The position numbers and the translations under genes were made by a program. 64,000 nucleotides of DNA. It comes from Oceanospirillaceae bacterium UBA7410 (GTDB taxonomy: Bacteria; Pseudomonadota; Gammaproteobacteria; Pseudomonadales; Balneatricaceae). The notes beneath the pieces were generated by a model that worked only from the letters and a program-made list of their open reading frames with translations, was not told the origin of the DNA and did no database searches. Below, piece by piece: positions 36,242 through 44,760 of the stretch. Positions within the stretch are counted from its first letter, which is position 1. Every line of letters starts with the position of its first letter. The stretch covers positions 1 to 64,000 of the forward strand of contig DKMQ01000066.1 of the NCBI GenBank assembly GCA_002470565.1, written 5' to 3'.

Positions 36242-36556
36242 ATGGCAAAAGGTATTTTACGCGCCAAAGCAAAAGCCAAAGGCGACAATACAGTAGTAAA
36301 AATCATGGCTAAGCATGCTATGGAAACAGGCAATCGAAAAGATAAGAGTGGGAACAAAATTCCTGCACAGTTTATTCAAACTCTAAGTGTTGCACATAAC
36401 GGTAAGACTGTTATGGAAGCCAACATGGGAGCTGCTGTTTCTAAAAATCCATATTTGGCATTCACCTTTGTAGGTGGCGCTAAAGGTGACGAATTGCAAA
36501 TGACATGGACGGAAAATACGGGCGCTAGCGCTACGGAAACCGCCAAAATTAAGTAG
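36242..36556 (+). CDS. soxZ: SoxYZ chaperone-like subunit SoxZ
   Basis: SoxZ pairs with SoxY to form the substrate carrier. The 104 residues form the expected beta-sandwich with no signal peptide, consistent with co-export through the SoxY twin-arginine signal. Typical segments are VVKIMAKHAMETGNRKD and PYLAFTFVGGAKGDEL followed by a W-T-E-N turn. A Shine-Dalgarno (AGGAG) precedes the ATG. Confidence 0.97.
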   Translation: MAKGILRAKAKAKGDNTVVKIMAKHAMETGNRKDKSGNKIPAQFIQTLSVAHNGKTVMEANMGAAVSKNPYLAFTFVGGAKGDELQMTWTENTGASATETAKIK

Positions 36557-36590
36557 CCGGTAACGGCCACTCTATAGCAGAGGCATCAGA

Positions 36591-37451
36591 ATGAAAATAA
36601 TAAAATCACTGTTAGCCGGCGCATCTTTAGCGCTTGTAGCCAGTATCACTCAAGCAGCAACTAGCGGTAACACTCTGGCATCAGTTGATCCAGAAGCAGA
36701 CCGTTTAGCATTGCAAAGTTTCTTTCAGAAACGCTTTCCACAAGTGCCAGTAGATGACTATGTCAATGGCATTTATGCCCTAGACGCCGGGTCTCGTGAG
36801 CAATGGGAAGAGATTGAAGAATTTCCTCCTTATGAGTTTGATGTTGAAGAAGGCGAAGTTTTGTTCAACACACCGTTTGCTAATGGCAAGTCTTATGCGG
36901 ACTGTTTTGCCAACGAAGGCGTTGGCATTCGTCAAAACTTCCCTCGCTGGGATGAGTCTCAAGGTAAGGTAGTCACGTTAGAGTCAGCTATTAACCAGTG
37001 TCGTGAAGCCAATGGTGAGAAAAAGCTAGGCTGGAAGAAAGGCAAAATCGCCCAGATTTCTGCTTATATGGCCTACACCTCGCGTGACAATGTATTTGAT
37101 GTGCAGATTCCAAATGACGGTGCTAAAGCCGCTTATTTAGATGGCAAGCAAAGCTTTTACACCCGTCGTGGTCAGCTAAATATGAGTTGTGCTAATTGTC
37201 ACGTTGCAGGATCTAACGTGCTTATTCGCGCAGACTTACCAGGACCTGCATTAGGCCATGTCACACACTTCCCTGTGTTTCGTTCGAAGTGGGGTAACTT
37301 AGGTACATTGCATCGTCGTTATGCTGGATGTCAGTCTAACGTGCGTGGCGTATCGCAAAAAGCTCAAGGTGAAAAGTTAAGTAATTTAGAATTTTTCCAA
37401 ACATACATGTCCAATGGCCTAGTAGTTAATGGCCCTGGCGCACGTAAATAA
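36591..37451 (+). CDS. soxA: Monohaem SoxA, L-cysteine S-thiosulfotransferase subunit
   Basis: SoxA carries the active site of SoxXA. The 286-residue precursor has a Sec signal and a single haem motif, CANCH (200-204). The active-site cysteine, modified to a persulfide in known enzymes, is Cys247 in RYAGCQSNVR. The N-terminal cytochrome domain keeps two cysteines (in YADCFANEG and INQCREANG) but has no CxxCH, so this is the monohaem form rather than the dihaem form of Rhodovulum. It stands between soxZ and soxK. Confidence 0.95.
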   Translation: MKIIKSLLAGASLALVASITQAATSGNTLASVDPEADRLALQSFFQKRFPQVPVDDYVNGIYALDAGSREQWEEIEEFPPYEFDVEEGEVLFNTPFANGKSYADCFANEGVGIRQNFPRWDESQGKVVTLESAINQCREANGEKKLGWKKGKIAQISAYMAYTSRDNVFDVQIPNDGAKAAYLDGKQSFYTRRGQLNMSCANCHVAGSNVLIRADLPGPALGHVTHFPVFRSKWGNLGTLHRRYAGCQSNVRGVSQKAQGEKLSNLEFFQTYMSNGLVVNGPGARK

Positions 37452-37469
37452 GCAGACGAGGAGAACAAC

Positions 37470-37892
37470 ATGAATAAGACGATTTCCCTTGTGGCAGCGT
37501 TAATGATGGTATCTGGCAGTGTTGCTGCCCAGACCTTTGATGAAGCCTTTAATGCGCAGCGTGGTATGAATGGTAAAGGCCATAGCTTTACCTTTGAAGG
37601 CAAAAGCTATACTACGGATCATCCCGAAGAAGTTGCAGCAGCAGCGCCAGCAAATGCCGCTAATGCTAAGCAATTACTAGCTGATGCTAAAGCCCAATAT
37701 GCTAAAGCATTAGAAGTTGACTTTGGTTGGACGTTAACCAAGGGCCTGCTTTCTTCAGCCAATAAGGCTTTGGACGCTGGTGAATTCCGTAAGTCTATGG
37801 AATTATCTGCACGCGCTCAATACCACTCACGTATGGGTGTGGCTCAGTATCACCAGTCTCAACAAGAATGGCTAATGGCTGTACCTAACTAA
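37470..37892 (+). CDS. soxK: SoxXA-binding protein SoxK
   Basis: A 140-residue periplasmic protein with a signal peptide cut after VAAQ. The C-terminal half is a helical hairpin (AKQLLADAKAQYAKALEVDF, then ANKALDAGEFRKSMELSARA) like SoxK/SAXB, the small protein that binds SoxXA and raises its activity in Thiomicrospira-type systems. Residues 25-60 form a poorly conserved linker ending in an alanine-rich stretch. Its place between soxA and soxB fits. A hairpin with a T-rich tail follows the stop. Confidence 0.8.
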   Translation: MNKTISLVAALMMVSGSVAAQTFDEAFNAQRGMNGKGHSFTFEGKSYTTDHPEEVAAAAPANAANAKQLLADAKAQYAKALEVDFGWTLTKGLLSSANKALDAGEFRKSMELSARAQYHSRMGVAQYHQSQQEWLMAVPN

Positions 37893-37914
37893 GGTACATA
37901 GTTCATAGCTACAA

Positions 37915-37960
37915 AAGCCCACGCTCTGTTTTAACGGCAGTTTTGTGGGCTTATTTATTT
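37915..37960 (+). terminator. Hairpin between soxK and soxB
   Basis: AAGCCCAC (37915-37922) pairs with GTGGGCTT (37945-37952), with an inner CTG/CAG pair, followed by ATTTATTT. It is a likely partial terminator or mRNA-stabilising stem that splits the operon into soxCDXYZAK and soxB onward. Confidence 0.55.
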
Positions 37961-37991
37961 AAGCTCAATTAGCTCATCATAGGAATAAATC

Positions 37992-39752
37992 ATGTCTACT
38001 AGCCGTCGCGACTTTGCTCGTTTAATGGGAATTGCCGCAGTTTCTGGTGTGTTGCCTAGCCAAGGTTATGCTGCACAAAAAAAGCCTGCTGATTTCTATG
38101 AAGTGCCTAATTTTGGTAATGCACGTTTACTGCACATGACCGATTGTCATGGACAGCTTAATCCAGTTTATTTTCGTGAGCCTAGTATCAATTTGGGTAT
38201 CGGCACAGCCTATGGCAAAGCCCCCCATGTGGTTGGCAATAAGTTTTTGGATCATTTTGATATCGCTCCAGGATCAATGGAAGCTTATGCTTTTACCTAT
38301 TTAAACTTTGAGCAAGCCGCACAAGAGTATGGAAAAGTAGGTGGTTTTGCCCACCTTAAAACCTTAGTTGACCGCTTGCGTACAAGCTATGGCAGTGAAA
38401 ACACACTGTTGCTAGATGGCGGCGACACTTGGCAGGGCTCGGGTATTAACTACAAATCTCGTGGCATGGATATGGTGCGGGCATGTAATTTGCTGGGTGT
38501 AGACATGATGACTGGCCACTGGGAATTCACCTATCATCAACAAGAAATTTTGCACAACATTAGCCAATTTAATGGCGAGTTTTTGGCCCAAAACGTGCTA
38601 ATTACAGAAGATGCACTGTTTGATGGTGCAGATGATTATATCTATGACGAAGACTCTATGCGGGTGTTTAAACCCTATAGTATTCGTGAAATGGGCGGCT
38701 CTCGGGTAGCCATCATTGGTCAAGCTTTCCCACGAGTAAAAATTGCCAATCCAGCGCGTTTTGTGCCAGATTGGAGCTTTGATATTAACGGCGAAATGAT
38801 GCAAGAGCTGGTGGATGACTTACGCCAAAATCAAGGTGTGGATGCTGTAGTTGTACTTTCACACAACGGTATGGACGTAGACGTAGCCATGGCCCAAAGA
38901 GTCACAGGCATTGATGCTATTTTAGGTGGCCACACCCATGACGGCATTCCTGCGCCCACCCAAGTAAAAAATAATGGTCACACCACGTTAGTGTGTAACG
39001 TGGGTTCAAATGGTAAGTTTTTGGGTGTACTAGATTTAGATATTGGCAAAGGCAAAGTGAATGGCTTTAGCTATCGTTTGTTGCCAGTATTCTCCGAGCT
39101 ATTACCAGCAGATGCGCAGATGACAGCGCTTATCGCAGCAGAGCGTGCACCTTATGCAGGCTGGATGGACGAAGAACTGGCGGTGGCTGATGAAGTACTT
39201 TATCGCCGCGGCAATTTCAATGGTACCTTTGACCAAGTGATTTGTGATGCTTTACGAAGCCATTATGATGCCCAAATTTCTTTGTCGCCTGGTTTCCGCT
39301 GGGGCACTAGCGTATTGCAGGGCCAGACCATCACTATGGAAAGGGTGCTAGACCAAACGGCTACCACCTACCCCGAAACCTATGCACGGGATATGACAGG
39401 TGCAGAAATTAAGCTTATTTTAGAAGACGTGGCAGACAACATCTTTAACCCAGAACCATACCTACAGTCAGGCGGTGACATGGTAAGACTAGGTGGGCTG
39501 GATTATCGTTGTGATCCTTTGGCTCAAATGGGCTCGCGTATTGACGAAATGCGTTTGGACAACGGCACAGTGATTGAAGCCAGCAAAACGTATCGTGTTG
39601 CAGGCTGGGCTACAGTTGGCTCGCGTTCTGAAGGTGATGATATTTGGGATGTGGTTGCTCAGCATCTTCGAGATCAGCAAGAAGTTAAAATTGATAAGCT
39701 TAATACACCAGTGTTACTTAATGTGGCTGGTAACCCAGGCTATAAAGCCTAG
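37992..39752 (+). CDS. soxB: Thiosulfohydrolase SoxB
   Basis: SoxB is the dimanganese periplasmic hydrolase that releases sulfate from SoxY-bound thiosulfonate. The 586-residue protein has a twin-arginine signal (SRRDFARLMG). The metallophosphoesterase core carries HMTDCHGQLNP, LLDGGDTWQGSG, TGHWEFTY and LGGHTHDGIP, and a 5'-nucleotidase-like C-terminal domain follows. All metal-binding positions I expect are present. An AGGA-type ribosome-binding site precedes the ATG. SoxB is the standard marker of the Sox pathway. Confidence 0.98.
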   Translation: MSTSRRDFARLMGIAAVSGVLPSQGYAAQKKPADFYEVPNFGNARLLHMTDCHGQLNPVYFREPSINLGIGTAYGKAPHVVGNKFLDHFDIAPGSMEAYAFTYLNFEQAAQEYGKVGGFAHLKTLVDRLRTSYGSENTLLLDGGDTWQGSGINYKSRGMDMVRACNLLGVDMMTGHWEFTYHQQEILHNISQFNGEFLAQNVLITEDALFDGADDYIYDEDSMRVFKPYSIREMGGSRVAIIGQAFPRVKIANPARFVPDWSFDINGEMMQELVDDLRQNQGVDAVVVLSHNGMDVDVAMAQRVTGIDAILGGHTHDGIPAPTQVKNNGHTTLVCNVGSNGKFLGVLDLDIGKGKVNGFSYRLLPVFSELLPADAQMTALIAAERAPYAGWMDEELAVADEVLYRRGNFNGTFDQVICDALRSHYDAQISLSPGFRWGTSVLQGQTITMERVLDQTATTYPETYARDMTGAEIKLILEDVADNIFNPEPYLQSGGDMVRLGGLDYRCDPLAQMGSRIDEMRLDNGTVIEASKTYRVAGWATVGSRSEGDDIWDVVAQHLRDQQEVKIDKLNTPVLLNVAGNPGYKA

Positions 39753-39770
39753 AAAGGTAGAGAGACGGCG

Positions 39771-40685
39771 ATGAAAAAAATAATCCAACATGCGCTATTA
39801 GTGCCATTGATTTCTTTGGCTGTGGGCTTCACGAGTGTTTCGGTCCATGCACAAGAAATTACTATTGAAGCGAACGATCTGCAAATAAATGCTCAGCTTA
39901 ATATCGCCTCACAAAGCATTACTGATGGCCCATTGGTGTTGTTGGTGCATGGCACATTGGCCCATAATGACATGGAAATTATTGCCAATTTACAGACACT
40001 TTTGGAAGATGAATCTCTTAACAGCCTGGCGATTAATTTAAGCCTTGGCGTGGATGATCGTCATGGCATGTATGATTGTGCTGTGCCTCATCAACACCAT
40101 CATCAAGATGCCATGGCTGAAATTGCACTTTGGATTGAATGGCTAAAGGAACAAGGCGTCACCCAAGTGTTAATAGCAGGTCACTCAAGAGGAGGCTCTC
40201 AGGTGGCTGCTTATAACCAAAATCCAGACCCTGTTGTGCTAGGCCAAGTGCTAGTAGCCCCTGCTACTTGGAGTGCGCAAGCCATGGCAGAAAGCTATCA
40301 CCGTCGCTACCAAAAACACTTATCCGACCTTATTAAAGTGGCACAACAACAGCCTGCAGACGGATGGATGCCACAGCCTACAGACTTTATCTACTGCAAT
40401 CAGGCGCCTCAGGTAAAGGCAGCTAGCTTTTTGTCTTATTATAATCCACCACAAACACTGAACACCCCAGATCTTTTAGTGGAAGGTGGTGTACATACTG
40501 TGATTTTGGCCGGCAGCGAAGACCAAGTGGTTAGAGACCTGCCAACGCAGCTAGAAGCGCGTGAGTTTTCCAATGTAGAATTTATCTTGGTAGATGGTGC
40601 GGATCATTATTTCCGCGATTTATATTCAGATGACATTCTGGACGCTATTCTAGACAGCATAGACACATTAGTGGAAGGGGATTAA
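39771..40685 (+). CDS. Periplasmic alpha/beta hydrolase of the sox operon
   Basis: A 304-residue secreted alpha/beta hydrolase with a signal peptide ending near VHAQ. The nucleophile elbow is AGHSRGGS, the acid is in AGSEDQVVRD and the histidine is in DGADHYFRD; the oxyanion loop is LVHGTLAHND. A histidine-rich patch (HQHHHQ) lies in the middle, possibly binding metal. It follows soxB by 18 bases and precedes the thioredoxin and rhodanese genes, so it is transcribed with sox. I know of similar hydrolases next to soxB in other gammaproteobacteria, but no function is established. Hydrolysis of an ester or amide tied to sulfur substrates is only a guess. Confidence 0.75.
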   Translation: MKKIIQHALLVPLISLAVGFTSVSVHAQEITIEANDLQINAQLNIASQSITDGPLVLLVHGTLAHNDMEIIANLQTLLEDESLNSLAINLSLGVDDRHGMYDCAVPHQHHHQDAMAEIALWIEWLKEQGVTQVLIAGHSRGGSQVAAYNQNPDPVVLGQVLVAPATWSAQAMAESYHRRYQKHLSDLIKVAQQQPADGWMPQPTDFIYCNQAPQVKAASFLSYYNPPQTLNTPDLLVEGGVHTVILAGSEDQVVRDLPTQLEAREFSNVEFILVDGADHYFRDLYSDDILDAILDSIDTLVEGD

Positions 40686-40691
40686 CCCTCT

Positions 40692-41201
40692 ATGAACATC
40701 AAGTGGGTTATAAAGCGAGTAATCAAATCATGCAGTTGGTTGTTATTAACCCTCTGGTTGCCTGCAGGTATGGTGGTCACCGCAGGCACTGCAAGTGCTA
40801 ACGAGCCGTTTGGTATGTTCAAAGACACAGCTTCATTAAAGCCAGATCGGGTTTTAGTACTACTGGCAGAGGTTGAAAACTGTAGTTTTTGTAAGCGAGT
40901 AAAAAATGACTTCCTATTACCACTGACCCTAGATCTAAAATGGGAACCCTTGTTTCAAGTGCGCCGCATAGATCTGAATTCACAGGCCATAGTGACCGAT
41001 TTTACGGGCCAAAAAATATCCCAACAAGAACTTTCTCAGGCCTTTAAGGCTGATTTTTCACCTACTGTAATGTTTATCCATCCACGCACTGGACAGCGTA
41101 TCGGTGAAGATATTATCGGTTTGGTTACACCTGATTTTTATGGATTTTACTTACAACAACAAATTACTCAATCCTATAATAAAATAACTGGGCAGCTATA
41201 G
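40692..41201 (+). CDS. soxW: SoxW-like periplasmic thioredoxin
   Basis: A 169-residue thioredoxin-fold protein with an N-terminal hydrophobic signal or anchor (about 12-32). The redox motif is CSFC (64-67) in AEVENCSFCKRVK, and the cis-proline loop is SPTVMFIHP. SoxW-type thioredoxins keep the SoxY cysteine reduced or regenerate it, working with a membrane thiol transporter such as SoxV/CcdA. No SoxV gene is in the window. It is six bases after the hydrolase and three bases before the rhodanese gene's upstream Shine-Dalgarno, so clearly in the operon. Confidence 0.78.
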   Translation: MNIKWVIKRVIKSCSWLLLTLWLPAGMVVTAGTASANEPFGMFKDTASLKPDRVLVLLAEVENCSFCKRVKNDFLLPLTLDLKWEPLFQVRRIDLNSQAIVTDFTGQKISQQELSQAFKADFSPTVMFIHPRTGQRIGEDIIGLVTPDFYGFYLQQQITQSYNKITGQL

Positions 41202-41216
41202 CCCTTGGAGAAAAAA

Positions 41217-41924
41217 ATGAATACATTGTCTAAGTTTTTAACAGCTGCAGCTGTCGCAGTATCAACTCTCTCGATGGCAACTGTTGCTCAGGCGGAAAAC
41301 AAGCCAGTAGGCATTACTGGTAGCCTTAGCTCTGTGACTGTCATGCATGAAGGTGCGAGCGTGGAGCTGGCGCGTGAACAAAATAATGCCAGCACTATTA
41401 CGCAAGACTTTGCGTTAACGTCGCGTCCTTGTCCTCCATTTTGTATCCAGCCTATGGTGTTTGCGCCAGGAGTAGACACTTTAGGTGAGCTAGAAGTGAT
41501 TGATCACCTGGTGCGTATGCAAGCCGGTGAAAACATACTAGTTATCGACTCACGCACACCCAACTGGGTGGCCAAAGGCACTATTCCAGGTGCTGTGAAT
41601 ATCTCTTGGGTAGGCCTAACACCTGCCAAAGGCGCCAGCACTGAAGGTATCATGGACATTATGCTTAACCAAATGGATGTAGCATTAATAGGCGATGTGG
41701 ACGAATTTGAAGTAGATGAAGCCATTGTGAATGGCAATGTGGAAGATGTATTTGATTATTCAAATGCAAAGACCTTAGTGCTATTTTGTAACGGCATGTG
41801 GTGCGGACAATCTCCAGCGTCTATGAAAACTTTGCTATCGTTTGGCTACCCTGCCAACAAAATTAAGTGGTTCCGCGGTGGTATGCAAACATGGGAAGTA
41901 TTGGGTTTAACGACTGTAAAGTAG
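41217..41924 (+). CDS. Periplasmic rhodanese-like protein of the sox operon
   Basis: A 235-residue secreted protein with a signal ending near VAQAE and a single rhodanese domain (about residues 85-235). The active-site loop is FCNGMWCGQSP, with two cysteines, so either a persulfide or a disulfide could form. Before the domain is an unusual SRPCPPFCIQP motif with a further CxxxC pair. I start at the ATG at 41217 because GGAG (41206-41209) is the ribosome-binding site; the TTG at 41205 lies within it. It closes the sox operon and is followed by a strong terminator. Sulfane-sulfur transfer in the periplasm is the likely role. Confidence 0.82.
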   Translation: MNTLSKFLTAAAVAVSTLSMATVAQAENKPVGITGSLSSVTVMHEGASVELAREQNNASTITQDFALTSRPCPPFCIQPMVFAPGVDTLGELEVIDHLVRMQAGENILVIDSRTPNWVAKGTIPGAVNISWVGLTPAKGASTEGIMDIMLNQMDVALIGDVDEFEVDEAIVNGNVEDVFDYSNAKTLVLFCNGMWCGQSPASMKTLLSFGYPANKIKWFRGGMQTWEVLGLTTVK

Positions 41925-41970
41925 TTTTAATCTAGTTTAACTGCCCAGAGCTTTGGTTCTAAGGCATCTA

Positions 41971-42010
41971 AAAACGTTATGTGGCTTAAATGCTGCATAG
42001 CGTTTTTTTT
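41971..42010 (+). terminator. Terminator of the sox operon
   Basis: A long near-perfect hairpin (41971-41985 with 41992-42006, a few G-U pairs, six-base loop) runs straight into eight T (42003-42010). The rest of the spacer up to 42200 shows no clear feature. Confidence 0.85.
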
Positions 42011-42200
42011 GATCTTTGTTAATGGATTGCTCTATATTACTGGGCTGTATACCCACTAAGTTTTTTTGCTAATGTCAAAAATATTGTTGGCTCCAAACCA
42101 TTTTAATTGTCAACTGCGCTATCTTTATGGCACATAGTGTCAACCTAAAGCCTCGCTTATGCTAATCTATCCATAATTATTTATCACGCAGGCGCTATCC

Positions 42201-43700
42201 ATGCAGGCCTTACAAAGCTCATTGAGTGACCACGCTCTACCTATTAGTAGCGCACCCATTAGGACATCCACTGCTACAGCCAAAAACGTGGCCCTACTTA
42301 TCCATGAGCTACAGCAATTGTTACCTGCCTCTAGTGTCATACTATCCACCGAAAGCCAGCGTCCTTTTGAATGTGATGGCTTGGCTGTTTATCAGCAGCT
42401 CCCACTTATTACCGTGATTCCAGAAACAGTAGATCATGTGCAAGCTATTTTGCGCCTGTGTCATTTATACCAAGTGCCTTTGGTGCCAAGGGGCGCAGGC
42501 ACTGGCTTGTGCGCTGGAGCTATGCCCCATGCAGAAGGGGTGTTGTTGGTGATGACTAAGCTCAATAAAATTCTACACATCAATGCAAATGCAGCTACAG
42601 CTACTGTGCAACCGGGTGTACGCAACTTGGCCCTCACCGAAGCAGTGCAGGATCTTGGCCTGTATTATGCGCCAGACCCCTCATCACAAATTGCCTGCAC
42701 TATTGGCGGTAATGTGGCAGAAAATTCTGGTGGCGTGCACTGCCTTAAATATGGTCTTACGGTAAATAATGTCTTACAAGTGAAACTCATCACTATAGAA
42801 GGGCAACTTATTACCTTGGGCGGCGAAGGCTTAGATGAGCCGGGTATGGACTTACTCAGTTTATTTATAGGCTCTGAAGGTTTGTTAGGTGTGGTAGTGG
42901 AAGTGAAGGTGAAATTATTGCCACGAGCACCTCGTGTGCAAGTACTTATGGCCGCTTATGACAGCGTCACCAAAGCAGGTGATGCAGTGGCAGCACTTAT
43001 AGGGCAGGGCATTATCCCTGCAGGTTTGGAAATGATGGATCATTTAGCCATAAGCGCCGCAGAAGATTTTGTAAAAGTGGGCTACCCCACAGAAGCTCAA
43101 GCACTGCTTATTTGTGAATTAGATGGCACAGATGCAGAGGTAGAAGAGCAGCTAGCAGTGGTGAGTGAATGCTTTAAAGAGCATGGAGCCACTAGCATTC
43201 GCATTGCTAAAAATGCCACAGAAGCCCAGGCTTTATGGCAAGGTAGAAAGGCTGCTTTTCCTGCAGTGGGGCGCATTTCGCCAGACTACTACTGTATGGA
43301 TGGCACTATACCCCGTGGCAAAGTAGGCTATGTATTAACGCGCATTCAAGAGCTTGCGCTAAGCTATGGCTTAAGAGTGGCTAATGTTTTCCATGCAGGC
43401 GATGGCAATTTGCATCCACTTATTTTGTTTGACGCCAGCATAGATGGCCAGCTTGAACAGGCCGAATTATTAGGTGGAGACATCCTTACTTTATGTGTGG
43501 ATGTAGGCGGCACTATTACTGGTGAACATGGCGTTGGATTAGAGAAAATGCCACAAATGCCTTATCAGTTTGCTGATGCAGAGTTGGCCCAGTTTAGACG
43601 TTTAAAAGAGGCATTTGATAGTGAATGCTTGCTAAACCCAGGCAAGGGTATTCCAACTCTTAAATATTGCCAAGAATACCGGAGCTTGCAACATGGGTGA
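42201..43700 (+). CDS. glcD: Glycolate oxidase FAD-linked subunit GlcD
   Basis: GlcD is the FAD subunit of membrane-associated glycolate oxidase, which converts glycolate to glyoxylate. The 499-residue protein has the PCMH-type FAD domain with PLVPRGAGTGLCAGA and IGGNVAENSGGVHCLKYG, and the C-terminal FAD-linked oxidase domain with VFHAGDGNLHPLILFD and GTITGEHGVGLEK. It is the first gene of glcDEF and its end overlaps glcE by eight bases. Glycolate is a major phytoplankton exudate, in line with DMSP use. Confidence 0.95.
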   Translation: MQALQSSLSDHALPISSAPIRTSTATAKNVALLIHELQQLLPASSVILSTESQRPFECDGLAVYQQLPLITVIPETVDHVQAILRLCHLYQVPLVPRGAGTGLCAGAMPHAEGVLLVMTKLNKILHINANAATATVQPGVRNLALTEAVQDLGLYYAPDPSSQIACTIGGNVAENSGGVHCLKYGLTVNNVLQVKLITIEGQLITLGGEGLDEPGMDLLSLFIGSEGLLGVVVEVKVKLLPRAPRVQVLMAAYDSVTKAGDAVAALIGQGIIPAGLEMMDHLAISAAEDFVKVGYPTEAQALLICELDGTDAEVEEQLAVVSECFKEHGATSIRIAKNATEAQALWQGRKAAFPAVGRISPDYYCMDGTIPRGKVGYVLTRIQELALSYGLRVANVFHAGDGNLHPLILFDASIDGQLEQAELLGGDILTLCVDVGGTITGEHGVGLEKMPQMPYQFADAELAQFRRLKEAFDSECLLNPGKGIPTLKYCQEYRSLQHG

Positions 43701-44757
43701 TTTAACCCAGCAGTTAGTGGAGCAAATCCAACACGCCCACGCCACTAAAACAGCTCTCAACATACAGGCAGGTAACACTAAAGCCAGCCTTGGCCGCCAT
43801 ACATCAGGTCAGGTGATCGATGTGTCACAACACACAGGTGTGCTCAGTTACAACCCTACAGAGTTGGTAATAACAGCCCGTGCTGGCACTAAAATAGAAC
43901 ACCTCAACGATCTATTAGCCCAAACACAACAAAGGCTACCTTTTGAGCCACCTGCCTTTGCTGGAGAGGCCACTATCGGTGGCACTGTAGCAGCTAACCA
44001 AAGTGGGCCTTCGCGTCCATGGTTTGGCAGTGTGAAAGATAGCTTGTTAGGTTTGGGACTTATCAATGGCTACGGCCAAGCCATGCAGTTTGGTGGTCAG
44101 GTAATGAAAAATGTGGCAGGGTTTGATGTCACACGGCTACAGTGCGGTGCAATGGGTGGCTTAGGTTTGATTACTCAAGTGTCGATAAAGCTATTACCGG
44201 CATTTAAGCTTACGCAAACCTTAACCTTTGAAATGACAGCGCAGGCTGCTCTGGATACCATGCAGCACTGGTCTAATCTTAGCTTACCTATTACTGGTAT
44301 GTGTCACTTTCAAAATAAAGGCCAAAGTCTGCTTTATGTGCGGCTGCAAGGTGGCATCAGCGGTGTTGAAGACGCCCAGGTGTTTTTAGGTGGTGAGTCA
44401 CTTTTGCCTGCGAAGGCGGATGCTTTTTGGCAAGCCTTGAATCAAGGCACGCTAATGCAACGCCAAGATCACCAAACACTGTGGTGCTGGGGTGGGCCTA
44501 GTGATGCCCCCTTTGATAGAGTGCCAAACACTTGCATGATTAATTGGGCAGGTGCGCAGCGATGGGTATTAGAAGATACCTCCAATACGCGCTCACAAGG
44601 TTTGGAAAAATCCCTATGCCAATATCAAGGTGGCAACCGTTTAGGTGAGGTTAATGGTACTGTAAGTGTGCCCCAAAAAGCCCTGCAGCAGCGCATAAAA
44701 CACGCCTTCGACCCCCATAGCATTTTGAACGCAGGCCGCGTTTATTCTTGGATGTAG
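43693..44757 (+). CDS. glcE: Glycolate oxidase subunit GlcE
   Basis: GlcE is the second FAD-binding subunit. The 354 residues show a truncated version of the GlcD fold: LNIQAGNTKASLGRH, then FAGEATIGGTVAANQSGPSR and MKNVAGFDVTRLQCGAMGGL, with a degenerate C-terminal half ending in FDPHSILNAGRVY. It is translationally coupled to glcD and followed by glcF three bases later. Confidence 0.93.
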   Translation: MGDLTQQLVEQIQHAHATKTALNIQAGNTKASLGRHTSGQVIDVSQHTGVLSYNPTELVITARAGTKIEHLNDLLAQTQQRLPFEPPAFAGEATIGGTVAANQSGPSRPWFGSVKDSLLGLGLINGYGQAMQFGGQVMKNVAGFDVTRLQCGAMGGLGLITQVSIKLLPAFKLTQTLTFEMTAQAALDTMQHWSNLSLPITGMCHFQNKGQSLLYVRLQGGISGVEDAQVFLGGESLLPAKADAFWQALNQGTLMQRQDHQTLWCWGGPSDAPFDRVPNTCMINWAGAQRWVLEDTSNTRSQGLEKSLCQYQGGNRLGEVNGTVSVPQKALQQRIKHAFDPHSILNAGRVYSWM

Positions 44758-44760
44758 ACG

